Origin: Chara braunii
Lineage: Eukaryota; Streptophyta; Charophyceae; Charales; Characeae
Length of the DNA stretch: 29,657 nt
Assembly (NCBI GenBank): GCA_003427395.1
Contig: BFEA01000190.1
Location: forward strand, 166,331 to 195,987
Direction of reading: 5' to 3'
Part shown: one piece after another, positions 1-10,089 of the stretch
Numbering within the stretch: the first letter of the stretch is position 1
Layout of the letters: each line of letters begins with the position of its first letter
Made by a program: the position numbers and the translations under genes
Notes under the pieces: generated by a model
The model's input: the letters and a program-made list of their open reading frames with translations, nothing else
Databases searched by the model: none
Told to the model about the DNA's origin: nothing

Positions 1-1140
1 TGAGGATCTACTCTGGATACTACTCATAGCTACATACTAACCCTCTACTACTAATGCTAACTCGCTGGGCAGCTATGGCTGCATCACTTCCAGCGTGCAG
101 GCTTCTTCCTCCCTCCAGCGCGTCTTCTCCTCCAGCGCTGCTCCTCCTGACTCAGCGCACAAGTGCACCAGCACTTCCACGCATTGCAGCCAGTGGAGAT
201 CTGGCGAGGAATGAGGCAGGCAGCTCTTTTTATAGTGCTGGCCACTCCTCGCTGGGTCTGCATTGGCTCAATTCAGCCTCTCCCTTTGTCCCAGACCCTG
301 CATTGCATGTGTCCCAGTACAGTCCCAATGAGGTTCAACTGCTGCTGAGGCACTTCGGCCTGGATTTGGACTCGAAAGTCTGGATCTGGACTGACCCCTT
401 GACTTAGACCAGAACTGGGACTGTGCCTACTGACTTCACTTTCGGACAGGCACAACTCTAAACGAACAGACACATTTACTACTTGAACAGGCACTTTCCA
501 TTGCACGAACAGGTACACTGCCTGCACGTACAGACACACCCTTACCCGAACAGACATGACATACACATCTCCTGGTGAAAGGTAAGTCTTTTGACAATGC
601 CCTTTGCCTTAGATTTAGATGTGCCTGTTGATAGAGAACTTGACCTTTGACCTGTTTTCACGTTTCTGAGCCCTGGCAAGATACCTTTTCACAATGGTTT
701 ACTTTTACAAGGCCCGTGCTGCTCTATCTTTACAAGGCCTGAGGCCTATATTGGGCAAAGGCCCTTTTAATACAGTATACATGGTCTATGTTTTATGTGT
801 CGGTGCCAGTTCCTAAATGTTTCACACTGTTATCCACGTCTATCCGTTCTCTCTTTGTCTATTTCGCCTATGTTATACGTGTATGTTACACTGTGTCCAT
901 CCCATAACTTTTCTCTATGTTTACCTTTGTCTATGCCTTCCTTCCTTGACTATTTTAACGCCATGCCACTGTCGATTGTTGAGAACACCAATGTCAAGTG
1001 TACCCTCTCACTGTCTACATAATGTTTGGCCAAAAACGTTTGTCATTTCTATACGATAATGTCAAGCCGACCTTTGTCCCAATCCCGGCATTTAAGTTGA
1101 TTTAACCATCATTGTCAATTAAGGCCGGGTAGCGTCCCAA
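1..1140. other. Unassigned region with short degenerate repeats
   Basis: No gene can be supported. One open frame (54-407, 117 codons) has no recognisable domain. A TATA-like TTTTTATAG lies at about 228-236. Between about 460 and 560 the motif CGAACAGRYAC recurs several times at irregular spacing, and GGTAAG at about 581 looks like a splice donor. The stretch could be an unrecognised LTR fragment or untranslated leader, but no terminal repeats, primer-binding site or polyprotein were seen. Confidence 0.3.
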
Positions 1141-1153
1141 TCCATGCTTAGCT

Positions 1154-1290
1154 ATGGATGAAAAATGTCATGCCGATCTCTGCATCTATGGAGTCCCCGA
1201 CGCTCATTCAACAGTATGTAAAAACCTGCTGTACACAGGCCTGTGTGCAATTACCATCGCAGACTTCGGTCAGATTGTGACCATGTTTTG
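1154..1290 (+). other. Possible exon resembling a ThiF/E1 (SAE1-like) Rossmann segment
   Basis: The plus-strand frame from the ATG at 1154 contains the peptide CKNLLYTGLCAITIADFGQ. It resembles the conserved block of ubiquitin/SUMO E1-family ThiF domains, where an A-E-x-C/A-K-N-L-x-L-A-G-V-x-x-x-T-I-x-D pattern follows the nucleotide-binding glycine loop. The preceding residues (YGVPDAH) stand where the glycine-rich loop would be, but the G-x-G is degraded, as it partly is in SAE1-type subunits. A possible acceptor (CTTAG) ends at 1151. No neighbouring exons were recognised, so this may be an isolated exon, a pseudogene fragment or chance similarity. Confidence 0.25.
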
Positions 1291-1442
1291 CCTGACAAAG
1301 CCGTTGGTTGTGTGTTCGATTCTCAAATTCGACATCAATGTTTTTTACTGAGACTTCTGTCGTTCCGGGGCTTGCCGCACGTATGCTAATGAGGTATCCT
1401 TACTTGTAACTTTTTGCTTCCACCTTTTGGGGGTCCCTCCAT

Positions 1443-1610
1443 TTAAACCACCAGTACCTTTCCCCGCTTGAAAATCTATTCCGTGCCGGGTTGCGCGGAA
1501 ACCAAGTGGGATCGGGCCACCATTGATAAATTTCATCGGCGGCCCGTTTTTCGTTTCGGGCCTTTTTTCCTGCCCGTGGCCGATATATGGGAAAGGTACT
1601 GGTGGTTTAA
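1443..1610. repeat. 168-bp element with 22-bp terminal inverted repeats
   Basis: The ends at 1443-1464 and 1589-1610 are perfect inverted repeats starting TTAAACCACCAGTACC. The interior is not self-complementary and has GC-rich blocks (GGCCCG). The same terminal motif occurs at 14338-14359 next to a long poly-T tract, and at 15326-15339. This may be a small non-autonomous DNA transposon, or two heads of a SINE-like repeat in opposite orientation. No clear target-site duplication was found. Confidence 0.5.
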
Positions 1611-1938
1611 CCCATGGGACAGACTTGCAAGAAGGAAGACTTGGAGGGACAGCATGGAAAATCAATGGGTAAAACCTTGGATGGATGGACTTGCAAATAG
1701 GAAAGCGGAGAGACAAAAGGGTAAAACTTCAGTACTGTAGGGATTTTCTGGCCAGTCCGAAGGAGGCATGTAGCCGACGCCGCTTAAGATACTTGATGAG
1801 CATTTGTGAACCAGACATCTGGCCTACAAACTGATTTGAAAGTTATGGGTTTCCTTCTTAAGGACTCCAGTGCATTGAGACCACCATGCATGGCACACTT
1901 GCACACAGGTCTCACACCAAGACGGACACACATGCGGT
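1611..1938. other. Unassigned region upstream of the LINE target site
   Basis: Nothing recognisable is encoded here. The stretch runs from the foldback repeat at 1443-1610 to the LINE target-site duplication starting at 1939. It is ordinary mixed-composition DNA with several short open frames and no domain signal. Confidence 0.3.
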
Positions 1939-1953
1939 ACACATGACATACGA
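1939..1953. repeat. LINE target-site duplication, 3' side of the element
   Basis: ACACATGACATACGA is directly followed by the T-rich tract, which is the poly(A) tail of a minus-strand LINE. The identical 15 bases occur at 9010-9024, next to the other end of the element. A perfect direct repeat at both boundaries is the signature of target-primed reverse transcription and fixes the insertion limits. Confidence 0.9.
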
Positions 1954-2070
1954 TTTTTTTTTTTTATTATTTTTTTTTTGGAAAACACCCCCACCAGTGT
2001 TAGCGGTGCTGATAAGAGCAGACACCACTAGCACCCGGGGAGAGGCTCCATCTATTGGTGGGGAGCGTCA

Positions 2071-2540
2071 CCCTCTGGAAAACGGGTCCAGCGTCCCTTA
2101 TACAGACTGAAATTAGAATACATCAGAAAAATTATGGTATGTTCCTGCCAGCATTGATTGCCCCGAGCTCCAGGGGATTAACTGAGCAGGATTTTGGAAG
2201 GAAGGGGGAACCTCTCGCCCTGAATTCGGCGCCAGATACACAACTGCACTCTAGTTCCTCTCTCCCCCTGCAGCACATGCTGGGAACCGGGCCCAGCGTC
2301 CCTTATGAATTGAAAATTTGAAGTACCGGGGCCATTACCCGGCTTTGGCTGAGGAAAAAGAAGCTACTCAGAAACCCCCATCAATCCTCCTTACCCCACT
2401 CCGGCAAGACTTACCGCGGCAGTGATATCCCACCATCTGGAAAACGGGTCCAGCGTCCCATATACACTGTGAAAACCAAAATTGAGAGTGGACTCCTGCC
2501 AGCATTGATTGCTCTGCTCTGCAGCGGATTAACTGTGACT
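2071..2540 (-). repeat. Tandemly repeated 3' UTR of the LINE
   Basis: A block containing AACGGGTCCAGCGTCCC followed by CCTGCCAGCATTGATTG occurs around 2075-2190 and again around 2437-2540, a period of about 362 bp. A shorter related block (GGGCCCAGCGTCCC) lies near 2286. The same block lies near the tails of the other two LINE copies (12888-12960 on the opposite strand, and 14806-14900). It is therefore a conserved family 3' end that has been internally duplicated here. Confidence 0.7.
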
Positions 2541-2682
2541 GCCATGTTGCTGACCCACTCACATCACTCCATACCATTGCATGTCCACCATGGTCTAACT
2601 GATGGGGAGGCGACTGCCTGATCATACCTGTTCCCCGCGTCCCCGCAACGCCGCCTCTTCAGTCTGTCCCCGACTGCCCCGC

Positions 2683-5600
2683 TCACTCCGCTCCATACCA
2701 TTGCATTTCAACCATTGCCAGTCGGTTGGGGGGGAATGGATCCGGAAATTCTGTGGGTGGTCGCAGTGGGATGTCCTGGCCCACCTTAGTCCAATCCTTG
2801 AAACAGATATAGTCGTCTCTCTAGAATTCCGCCTGATTGTCCCTCTGTGCGGGCCTGCCCTCCCATCGGACGGATGCTATCCAGCCCCCATTCACACTGC
2901 CCAACCATTCCCCGGAGAATTGGTGGATGACCTGTGTTATATCTTTCACTGAATGGGAAAGATTTAATTGGTTCTTTACTTTATGCCACTGTAACGTGAG
3001 TTCTTGTTGAATGTATTGTTTTATCATTTCTGTCGCCTCTTCCCCTGCTATGTGGACCCCCTCAATGTCGTGGATACAGCGCTTTCTCCAGAGGGACCAC
3101 ATAACCGCTCTCCTCCCCAACTTAAACATGTTGTTTTCAAAGATATTGTCGGTGGGGGAGGTCCATGTCTCACATAATATGGCCCTCCAATCCCAGGGTC
3201 AGGTAGACTCAGTGCCCAGAAGTGTCCAGATCCTGTCCCACCAACGCCATGTGAGAACAGCCCCCGGACACTACATGAATATATGTTCTATGGTTTTCGG
3301 GATTCTGCGGGAGGGGAAGGCTGAGTGACACGACTTGCACCATGGTAATGCCCTCCCTTTCTGTTCTAGGTATGTACGATCTATGAGTCAGTCGTTGGTG
3401 GGCAAACAGCGGTGTTCTACTTGCCACTGTAGTGAGGCCATCCTCGCCGGCCTAGATCGTGTGGTGGTGAACCATTGGATGGGGCGCATCTCCTCTGATC
3501 CCGGATTCAACTGGGATTTCCAGCGAGCTTTCACCCTTTCTTTTAGGTTCACTTTGGGTCGCAGCAGACGATAAGCGGCTTTCACCGTTAGGGAGTATAA
3601 CTTTTTATTCTCCCCCGACCTGTATTTTCGTGGGGGGGCCGATTGCCATTCCTGCGGGTCCAGCGGGAGTTCTGTCAGGGGGGTGTCTGGTTGGTATGCA
3701 ATCCACACGTCCTTGTCCCGCAGTACCCGAATCCTGTGCAGGTCGGTGTTTCTCCACCATCTCGTCACGTCTGGAGCGTACCGGGTGAGCACGTTGTCCC
3801 TGTCCACGTGGAAGAGGTTGACCAGAGACTCGTCCGGACGTACCTCCACCACGCTACCCACGCTGGCCGGCTCGCCCGGGGCTGCTACCCAGTCTCCTTC
3901 TACCAGTCGCGGCCCTTTTCGCAGAATGCGCACCCAGTCCAAGGGGATGGCAAAAATCAGCGATTCGATATGTTCTTCCACTTTATGACAGTACTTTAGT
4001 GTAGACTTTAACTGTTGTGCAGATTTCCAATCTCCTTTCTCTGTATCCTATATGTCCTTTATTCTGATTATACCTCTTTTAACCCAGCTGCTCCACAGAG
4101 GACTTGAACTACGATACACCCTGTTGTACCGGCCTGTTATCATTCGGTTCCCAAACAAGGGCTGGCGTGCGACCTCATCCCATCTGGACGGCAGGGGTTT
4201 ATCTGGTAACGGGAGTCTGCGCCAGGCTTTCAACACTCGGACCCAGAAGTCATCCTGGGCCAGATCCGAGCGGGGTGTGTCACGGCCCACAAGTTGACCC
4301 CTTCGAGGGGACTGTGGCACCGCCCAGAAGAGGTCTTCCAGCCAGGTCAGCGGGTGTACTTCTTGTGGAGCCTGTGGAGCCAATCTAGCGATTTGTTCCA
4401 GCGCCAGGGCTTGCCACGGGAGACGTAGAGTAAAGAGTAGCCTTCTCACCCATTGAATTGTTAATGCCGTGACCTGGGTCTTCGGGTCCAGAATCCCCAA
4501 GCCCCCTTTTTCTTTGGGTTGGATCACCGAAGACCAGGCCACCCTACTTATTACATTCGAAAGTTCCCCATTGCCTCTTCATAGCAAGGCCGCTCGCTGC
4601 CGTTTGAGCGATTGGATTGCCTCCTTACTAAGAGCCCAAATTGCGGATTACCAGAGGGCCGCAAGCACCACGCTATTGATCGCCAAAGCCCTGCCAATAA
4701 GGGAAGTGTGACGGTCTTTCCAGTGAGCCAACTTCTCCAAGGCAAGTTTCAAGATCCATTCATCGTTAGATGCGGGTTTGCCCAAAGCCGTTAACATGAT
4801 TCCAAGCACCCTGACTGGGGCCGTTTCTGGGAGTCATTTAACTCGTGGCTGCTCAGGGGGGCGTGCCCCTTGGTGGTGGATCCACCACCCTAGGGTTTTA
4901 TTTCCCCAGTTAACGGTCATGTCTGAGATCGCTGTGAACTGGTCAAACAGTCGCCTGATCTCTTCCATATTTGCTGCGGTTGCATCAAGTACAAGAGTGA
5001 GGTCGTCATCAAACATTGAACAAATAGGGATCGCCTCTTCTGGGATGGCAGAGATCTGCAGTTTCCTCAGGTCTTTTGTTGGCTCGGAGGTTCGCCGCCA
5101 GTGCCTCCATCACAATGATGAACAAGAAGGGAGCCAACGGGTCCCCTTGACGGACCGACCGTCGCAGCGGGAAGGGCGGTGCCATTCTTCCATTAATTTG
5201 GACCGAGGTTGTAGCGTTGCGGTGCAGTATTTCCGTCCAGCGAAGGAAAACTGGTCCAATATTCATTTTGTCCATGCATTTATCCAGAAACAGCCAGTCC
5301 ACATGGTCGTATGCCTTTTCGAAATCTATGAAGATCACGGCTGCATTACGTTTGTCCTGTCTTGTTAGTCTAAGAAGTTCGTTGACAAGCAAGATGTTGT
5401 CTTGAATCCTGCGCCCTTGGACAAAACCGGTTTGTGTTGGATAGATAATATCTTCCAAGGTAGGGAGCAGCCGATTTGCCAGTGCTTTTGCTAGCAATTT
5501 GTACACTACTCTGAGCAGCGTTATTGGTCGGTAGTTCCGAATGTCCATCTTGTCTCCTTTTTTGTGCAACAGGGTAAGGACCCCCTCTCGCACCAACTCC

Positions 5601-7258
5601 CCCATCCGTCCTGTTTCCCACACCTGCTGATAAAACTCCATGAGGTCCGTGGCCATCAAGGTCCAGAAAGTCTCCCAGAATTCTTTAGGGAGACCGTCGA
5701 TGCCCGGCGTCTTCTCTTCCTCCATTTGCATCATCGCTGTCCAGATTTCATTTTTCGACAAAGGTCGGTCCAACGCTGATTTTTGTTCTCCTGTGAGGGT
5801 TTTCTCCAAAGGTTTCAGAAAATCATCGATTTCGTCCTCCTTGACTCGCCTCTCTCGACGGCCGCACCTTGAAGTGAACAGGTCCTGGTAGAAGGTTCTA
5901 GCGATCTGCGTGCAGTGGGGGGTGGAGGTAATGATATCCTGGTGCCTGGTCTGCGGGTCGTACAACGCTTCGATGGTCGTTCTATGTGACCGTACCCGGG
6001 CCATACTGAAGAATTTTTTGTCCATTGTTCCTTCTGTTTGGTGTTTTGACATTCTCCCTCTTATCTTGGTGCCTTCCCAGCGTTGTGTGGCAAAGTTTTG
6101 AAGTTGCTATCGCAGTGTTTGGATTTCATTTTCTGGCGATTGTGAGTTTTGAATATCATCAGTTTGGTATTGGAGCTCAAGCTGCTTTAATTGTTGGTGC
6201 AATTCCATCTCCTGTTGATGCTTTCTGGCCGCTAAAAGTTTAGAATATTCTTGGCATTTTTTGCCTATGTAAAACAAACCGTTATTGAACCAGTCTATCT
6301 CCTGTTGAAAGTGTTGTTTTTACTCGCGCCAGAACTTCCAGCAGACCGTGACATAGTTCTGAAAAGTTTTCTGCAGCAAGATGTGGGTATTAAGCTTGTA
6401 AAAGCCTGGCCCATGGTCGTTTTTTTTTCGGAAAGACAAAATGACTGTACACATTTTGTGGTCAAGGCCCAAGTACGGGCTAGAGGGCAAGATTGCTGCG
6501 AGCAGGAGGGATCCCCCCATGTCTTCCGATATGAGGATCAGGTCAATACGGGATCTCGATTGGTTTTCAGTTCCAGTTTTTCGCAGGCATGAATAAAACC
6601 TTGTGTCCGGGTTCAGCCTCCTGAAGGAGTCGAAGACTTTTAGTGACAGACATAAGTTGTTTATTATTCGCTCGTCCTCCTCTACATACGCCGGGGCTGG
6701 GGAGGGCGTCCGCCATTTGTCCATCCACCGGTCAGGGGCCGCGTTGCAGTCCCCTGGTATAATGACCGGAACCCCTTCCGGAATTTGTGTGTGAATGTTC
6801 TCGAAGAAAATTTTTCTCTCCCTCACGGTGCAAGGGCCGTAAAGACGTACAATGCAAATAATTTCGAGTTCCAACGTGACCAGGATGGACACCCATCGTC
6901 CACCCTCTTCGTCTACCACCCAGTGCACCGGATCTGCCCGGGATTCGGGAGGGATCCAGATGGCCACCCCGGCACTACCCGGTTTCGGGGCATGAGCCCT
7001 GAAGGCCGTATAAGGCCAGATCATTTTGTGTATGCGGTTGTGTTCCGGGGTGTCCATCAGGTGTGTTTCTTGGACACAAACTATATCTGGCCAATTCCTT
7101 CCCCCCACTCCTCTCATCAAGTCCCATATTGCATTTTGTTTCTCCGGCTTGCAGGAGGCTAGACCATTGACATTCAAGGAGCGTAAATCCAGGTTTGTTG
7201 CTCTCCTGCATTGGTTCCAAATCCGGTCCTTTCCGTACACCACTTTGACTGGGTCCAT
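2683..7258 (-). pseudogene. LINE ORF2: APE endonuclease, reverse transcriptase, zf-RVT-like C-terminus
   Basis: The ATG at 7258 lies about 23 bases after the end of ORF1. The endonuclease part (7258-6320) has the family motifs in order: LNVNGL, QETHL, IIPGDCNA, SRIDLIL and GLDHK. The reverse transcriptase follows in the same frame, with TPGIDGLPKEFW, NYRPITLL, FIDFEKAYDHVDW and RQGDPLAPFLF, then an FDDD catalytic box at about 5016. The C-terminal part has QPKEKGGLGILDPK, a cryptic TIEHIF..CP signal near 3270-3310 and further conserved blocks. Breaks: in-frame TAA at 6320, TAG at 6107, a frameshift near 5020-5040, another frame change in 4834-4542, TAG at 4048, and TAG at 2821. Copy 2 conserves the reading past the last of these, so ORF2 probably ended at the TGA at 2683. 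The protein nicked target DNA and reverse-transcribed element RNA; this copy can no longer do so. Confidence 0.9.
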
Positions 7259-7280
7259 TGCAAGTAGGTTCTTATTGTTC

Positions 7281-9009
7281 TCATTCCTTCGACTTTATCC
7301 TACAGGCGAGTCCACAGTAACAGGTCCCAGTCCCAGTCCTGGCCCCGTCTAAGAAGCGCACATAAGCATCGTTGGACATCCTGATCCTGACCGTTTGCAG
7401 ATTGAGTAACTGAGTGCGGGAGAACCATTTCAGGTCTGCTTCTTTGGATGGGTCATAACGGATATAGACATCTCGTTGCGCTATCTTACCAGGGCCGTTT
7501 GTGATTGGGGCTAGGGCCTGTGCCCCTGGCGGTAGGGATTCTGCAATGTAAGTCTCCAGTTGCATTTGCAGAATTTATGTTGCTGCCTCAGAATCACTGT
7601 TTTGTGGACGGCCAGCCTTGTAACGTGACCGTCTCGTGTTTGGCTTTCTCGTCCGGGAACAGGCCCACCTCCCATTTCTTGTTTTTCTTCCCACCGGGAT
7701 GATCAACATGGCCTCTCGTGACAGCGGGCCAAGGCCGCCACCCATCTCTACTAGGTGTCTGAGCTTTCTTTTCCATATCAGGTCCAGTGGCTCGTTCTCC
7801 TCCGGGTCCGGGGGGTCTGGGGCCGGCGGGTCCGGGTGTTTCAGCCCCGGGGGAGGCTGTGTCCCTTGATGATCAGACTGTCTCACGGATGGGACCTCCC
7901 CCTGTTCCGCTTCTGTTGTTGCTGCAGAGTGCGGTGGATGAAATCGTGTAAATACGATTGTCGTCAGTCTATGCCATGCTTCTGTCCACCCCACTCCAGG
8001 TTGCAGACCGTTATCCAGCACATACTTAAATGAGGCGTTCGTGTCAAGCATCGGGAACAACTCCAAATATGTCTTATCCCAGAACTCATAAGTGAGGGGG
8101 CCCTATTTCGCTTTTAAATTCCCCACCAGCCAGTCTGCAATAGCGACCAGTTTCTGTTCTGTAGGTAGGTGCTGTGGGGGCGCCCCTTCCTCGTTTCCGT
8201 CCGGGACTCCTTCCGGGCCCAAGCCTTCCGGTGACGAGTTGACGTTTACCGGAAGGGGGTCCACTTCCATCGGTTCTGGGTCAAAGGCTGCATGGAAGGG
8301 ATCAGCGTCTTTCGGCAGTCCCCCAGGAACGCTCCCCTCTGTTAACCCTTCTCCATGCGCCGAGTTTCCTTCCCCCTTCAGCCCCACTTCCACCTCCATA
8401 TCACCCACCCCTACTTGACCCCCTTGCTTTTTCCATGCACATTCTTGTTCCAACTGTTTGGGGGGGTTGTTGGTGATCTCTTCTCGCATTACTGGCGTCA
8501 TTTTCTCTCCGCTCTTTCCCCTTGCAGCCTCAGGCCCGCTCTGTTGTTTCTGTTGCCCCGCTTCCACCTCCATATCACCCACCCCCACTTGACTCTCCTG
8601 CTGTTTCCTTGCATACTCTCGTCCCAACTGTTTAGGGGGGTTGTTGGTGATCTCTTGACGCAGCATCCTTTCCTTTCCGCTCTCCCCCCTTGCAACCTCA
8701 GACCCGCTCTGTGGTTTCTCTTGTCGCTGGTCTGCTGGGGCGGGTTGCTTTTGGTGGGTCCCAGTGCCATCCACCACTTCCTCCTCCCTGATGTACCGCC
8801 CGACAGCGGGGCCCGGGATGCCGCCGGAGCAACCAGTGTCGTCCCGCGACAGTCCGGGCTCCATCTGTTGTTTTTGGACCCAGGCTTCTTTCCCACCTTT
8901 CCCTCCTTTCTTCCCCACCCTCTTCCAACCCGCGTCGTCCACCCATCCCTGTGCACGGGTCGTTTGTGTCTCCTGTACCTTCTCCTCTATCGGAGTCGGG
9001 GGGGTCCAG
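7281..9009 (-). pseudogene. LINE ORF1 (nucleic-acid-binding gag-like protein), interrupted
   Basis: One minus-strand frame runs from the 5' boundary of the element to the stop at 7281, about 576 codons, broken by TAG at 8103 and TAA at 7575. The N-terminal part has a basic GWKRVGKKGGKGGKEAW stretch and is rich in Gln, Glu, Gly and Pro. It carries a 58-codon tandem duplication (about 8370-8720). The middle contains a proline-rich PPAPDPPDP run and the C-terminal part has RDVYIRYDPSKEADLKWF. By position and basic character it is the usual LINE ORF1, which coats the RNA. I do not recognise a canonical RRM or CCHC knuckle. The frame is open to the element's edge, so the true start may be missing. 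Confidence 0.75.
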
Positions 9010-9024
9010 ACACATGACATACGA
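9010..9024. repeat. LINE target-site duplication, 5' side of the element
   Basis: Second copy of the 15-base ACACATGACATACGA direct repeat, abutting the 5' end of the minus-strand LINE. It matches 1939-1953 base for base. The match sits exactly where coding similarity of ORF1 ends, which excludes chance. Confidence 0.9.
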
Positions 9025-9069
9025 ATTAGAATCAGCAATTAACACGAGTAACTGAACTGTCTTCCTCAT

Positions 9070-9200
9070 TACTCCCAGCTATGGCCGCCCACAAATTATC
9101 TTCCTCATCACTCCCAGCTATCACTCCCAGCTATGGCCGCCCACGCTCCCGGCTATGGCCACCCACGCTCCCGACTATGGCCGCCCACGCACGGCACACA
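9070..9200. repeat. Minisatellite of about 22-bp units
   Basis: The phrase CTATGGCCGCCCACGCTCCC and close variants recur about five times with partial units between them (for example TCACTCCCAG). This is an imperfect tandem array just outside the LINE. No coding role is apparent. Confidence 0.75.
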
Positions 9201-9267
9201 GGTAAGTCTCTCCCTCTCTCAACATATATTCTCTTGGCCTACTTCCACTCTAACACCTGCCTTGCTT

Positions 9268-9270
<3 letters not shown>

Positions 9271-9329
<59 letters not shown>
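9271..9329. repeat. (CT)n microsatellite
   Basis: An uninterrupted dinucleotide CT tract of about 59 bases. The Leu/Ser or Arg/Glu open frames crossing it are artefacts of the repeat. Confidence 0.98.
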
Positions 9330-9331
<2 letters not shown>

Positions 9332-9389
9332 GCCATGGCACCAGGCACCGTCGACTGACCTAACACTACGCTCACTCTAACTTCTCGCT

Positions 9390-9780
9390 CATCACTCAAA
9401 AATGCACAAGACCGCTTCCGCATTGAGAACGAATGCCAATGCGTTGACGTTCGGCTGCCGTCGGACTTCCGTACTCGGTTGCTGCTCCGCTTCTTGACTC
9501 CAGTGTTCGGACCCACTCCCTGCGGCCACAGTGCCCTCTGACAATCTGAAAGTAAGGGCCTTCTGGAATAAGCTGCACCTGACACAGATTCAGAAAAGAG
9601 AATTCCAGCGACGTATTGACCTGTGAACCTAAAAATAATGCTGACTTTCATACGGCCTGAATCTAAACTTAGTCTAAAGGGCCTACCGGATGGGAATATG
9701 GTACAATGGGAAACTGAGTCCCTGGGACTAGACGGGGGACTTCTGAGATTTGTGAACCATCTCAACAGGAAGGGTTAAAG
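9390..9780 (+). other. Degenerate coding-like stretch, unidentified
   Basis: Plus-strand frames here read like decayed protein. One has PSDNLKVRAFWNKLHLTQIQ followed soon by a stop; a later one has LSLKGLPDGNMVQWETESL. No family was recognised. It could be a decayed transposon protein or a host pseudogene. The following 9780-9860 is very GC-rich (GGCCGGGGCCCGCGGCCGG) and contains no gene. Confidence 0.25.
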
Positions 9781-9940
9781 ACTCGAGAGGCAACTGCATT
9801 GCTCCCTCCTGGGCCGGGGCCCGCGGCCGGCCTCCTCGGCCGCGGCCTACGGGGTCACGTAGCTCCTGGCCACTGATACCCAGGGAGTAAGCTCTCAGGT
9901 CAGAGCTCCCTGTTGCTGATCACAGCGCCACTTTTCATAA

Positions 9941-9959
9941 CTCAGGGCTTCACAATTCT
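9941..9959. repeat. Target-site duplication of the U6 retrocopy (tail side)
   Basis: CTCAGGGCTTCACAATTCT immediately precedes the T-rich tract, which is the A-rich tail of the minus-strand U6 copy. It matches 10089-10107 at 16 of 19 positions. Paired with that copy it delimits a retrotransposed insertion. Confidence 0.8.
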
Positions 9960-10089
9960 TTTTCTTTTTCTTTTTTTTTCCTTTTTTTTTTTATTTGGAC
10001 CATTTCTCGATTTATGTGTGTCATCCTTTCGCAGGGGCCATGCTAATCTTCTCTGTATCGTTCCAATTGCAACGGATGTCCCGAAGGAC
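9960..10089 (-). ncRNA. U6: U6 spliceosomal snRNA copy, probable retropseudogene with A-rich tail
   Basis: Minus-strand 10089-9993 reads as U6 snRNA from its 5' stem-loop (GTCCTTCGGGACATCCG) through the ACAGAGA box and the AGC triad (ACAGAGAAGATTAGCATGG). It continues with the internal stem-loop (GGCCCCTGCGAAAGGATGAC) to the 3' part (AATCGAGAAATGGTCCAAAT). A functional U6 gene would end in a T-run for Pol III. Here the 3' end passes into an A-rich tract (T-rich at 9960-9992 on the plus strand). About 19-bp target-site duplications flank the copy, and no TATA box or USE (TCCCACATCG) is visible upstream at the expected spacing. These features mark a LINE-mobilised retrocopy, probably untranscribed. 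There are a few differences from canonical plant U6 near TTGCAATTGG and in the internal stem-loop. Confidence 0.93.

Larger units (their letters stand above)
1954..9009 (-). mobile_element. Nearly full-length two-ORF LINE retrotransposon (degenerate)
   Basis: A 7056-bp non-LTR retrotransposon on the minus strand. From its 5' end (9009) it has ORF1, then ORF2 with an APE-type endonuclease, a reverse transcriptase and a C-terminal zf-RVT-like region. A long 3' UTR and an A-rich tail (T-rich at 1954-1979 on the plus strand) follow. Perfect 15-bp target-site duplications flank it. ORF1 has two in-frame stops, and ORF2 has stops and at least two frameshifts, so this copy is not autonomous. ORF1 is open up to the 5' boundary without a clear ATG, so the 5' end may be slightly truncated. 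The architecture matches plant L1-like elements. Two further copies lie in this window (10485-13031 and 14759-14994). Confidence 0.93.

Noticed and set aside
54-407. 117-codon plus-strand open frame
   Set aside because: No recognisable domain and low-complexity Ser/Leu/Ala/Pro content; no supporting splice or expression signal.
9133-9380. Open frames rich in Leu/Ser or Arg/Glu crossing CT/GA tracts (also near 15800-16100, 20700-20900, 28600-28800 and 29000)
   Set aside because: They are direct translations of dinucleotide repeats with no domain content.
9780-9870. GC-rich block as a CpG-island promoter
   Set aside because: Short, with no associated gene start; more likely part of a GC-rich repeat.
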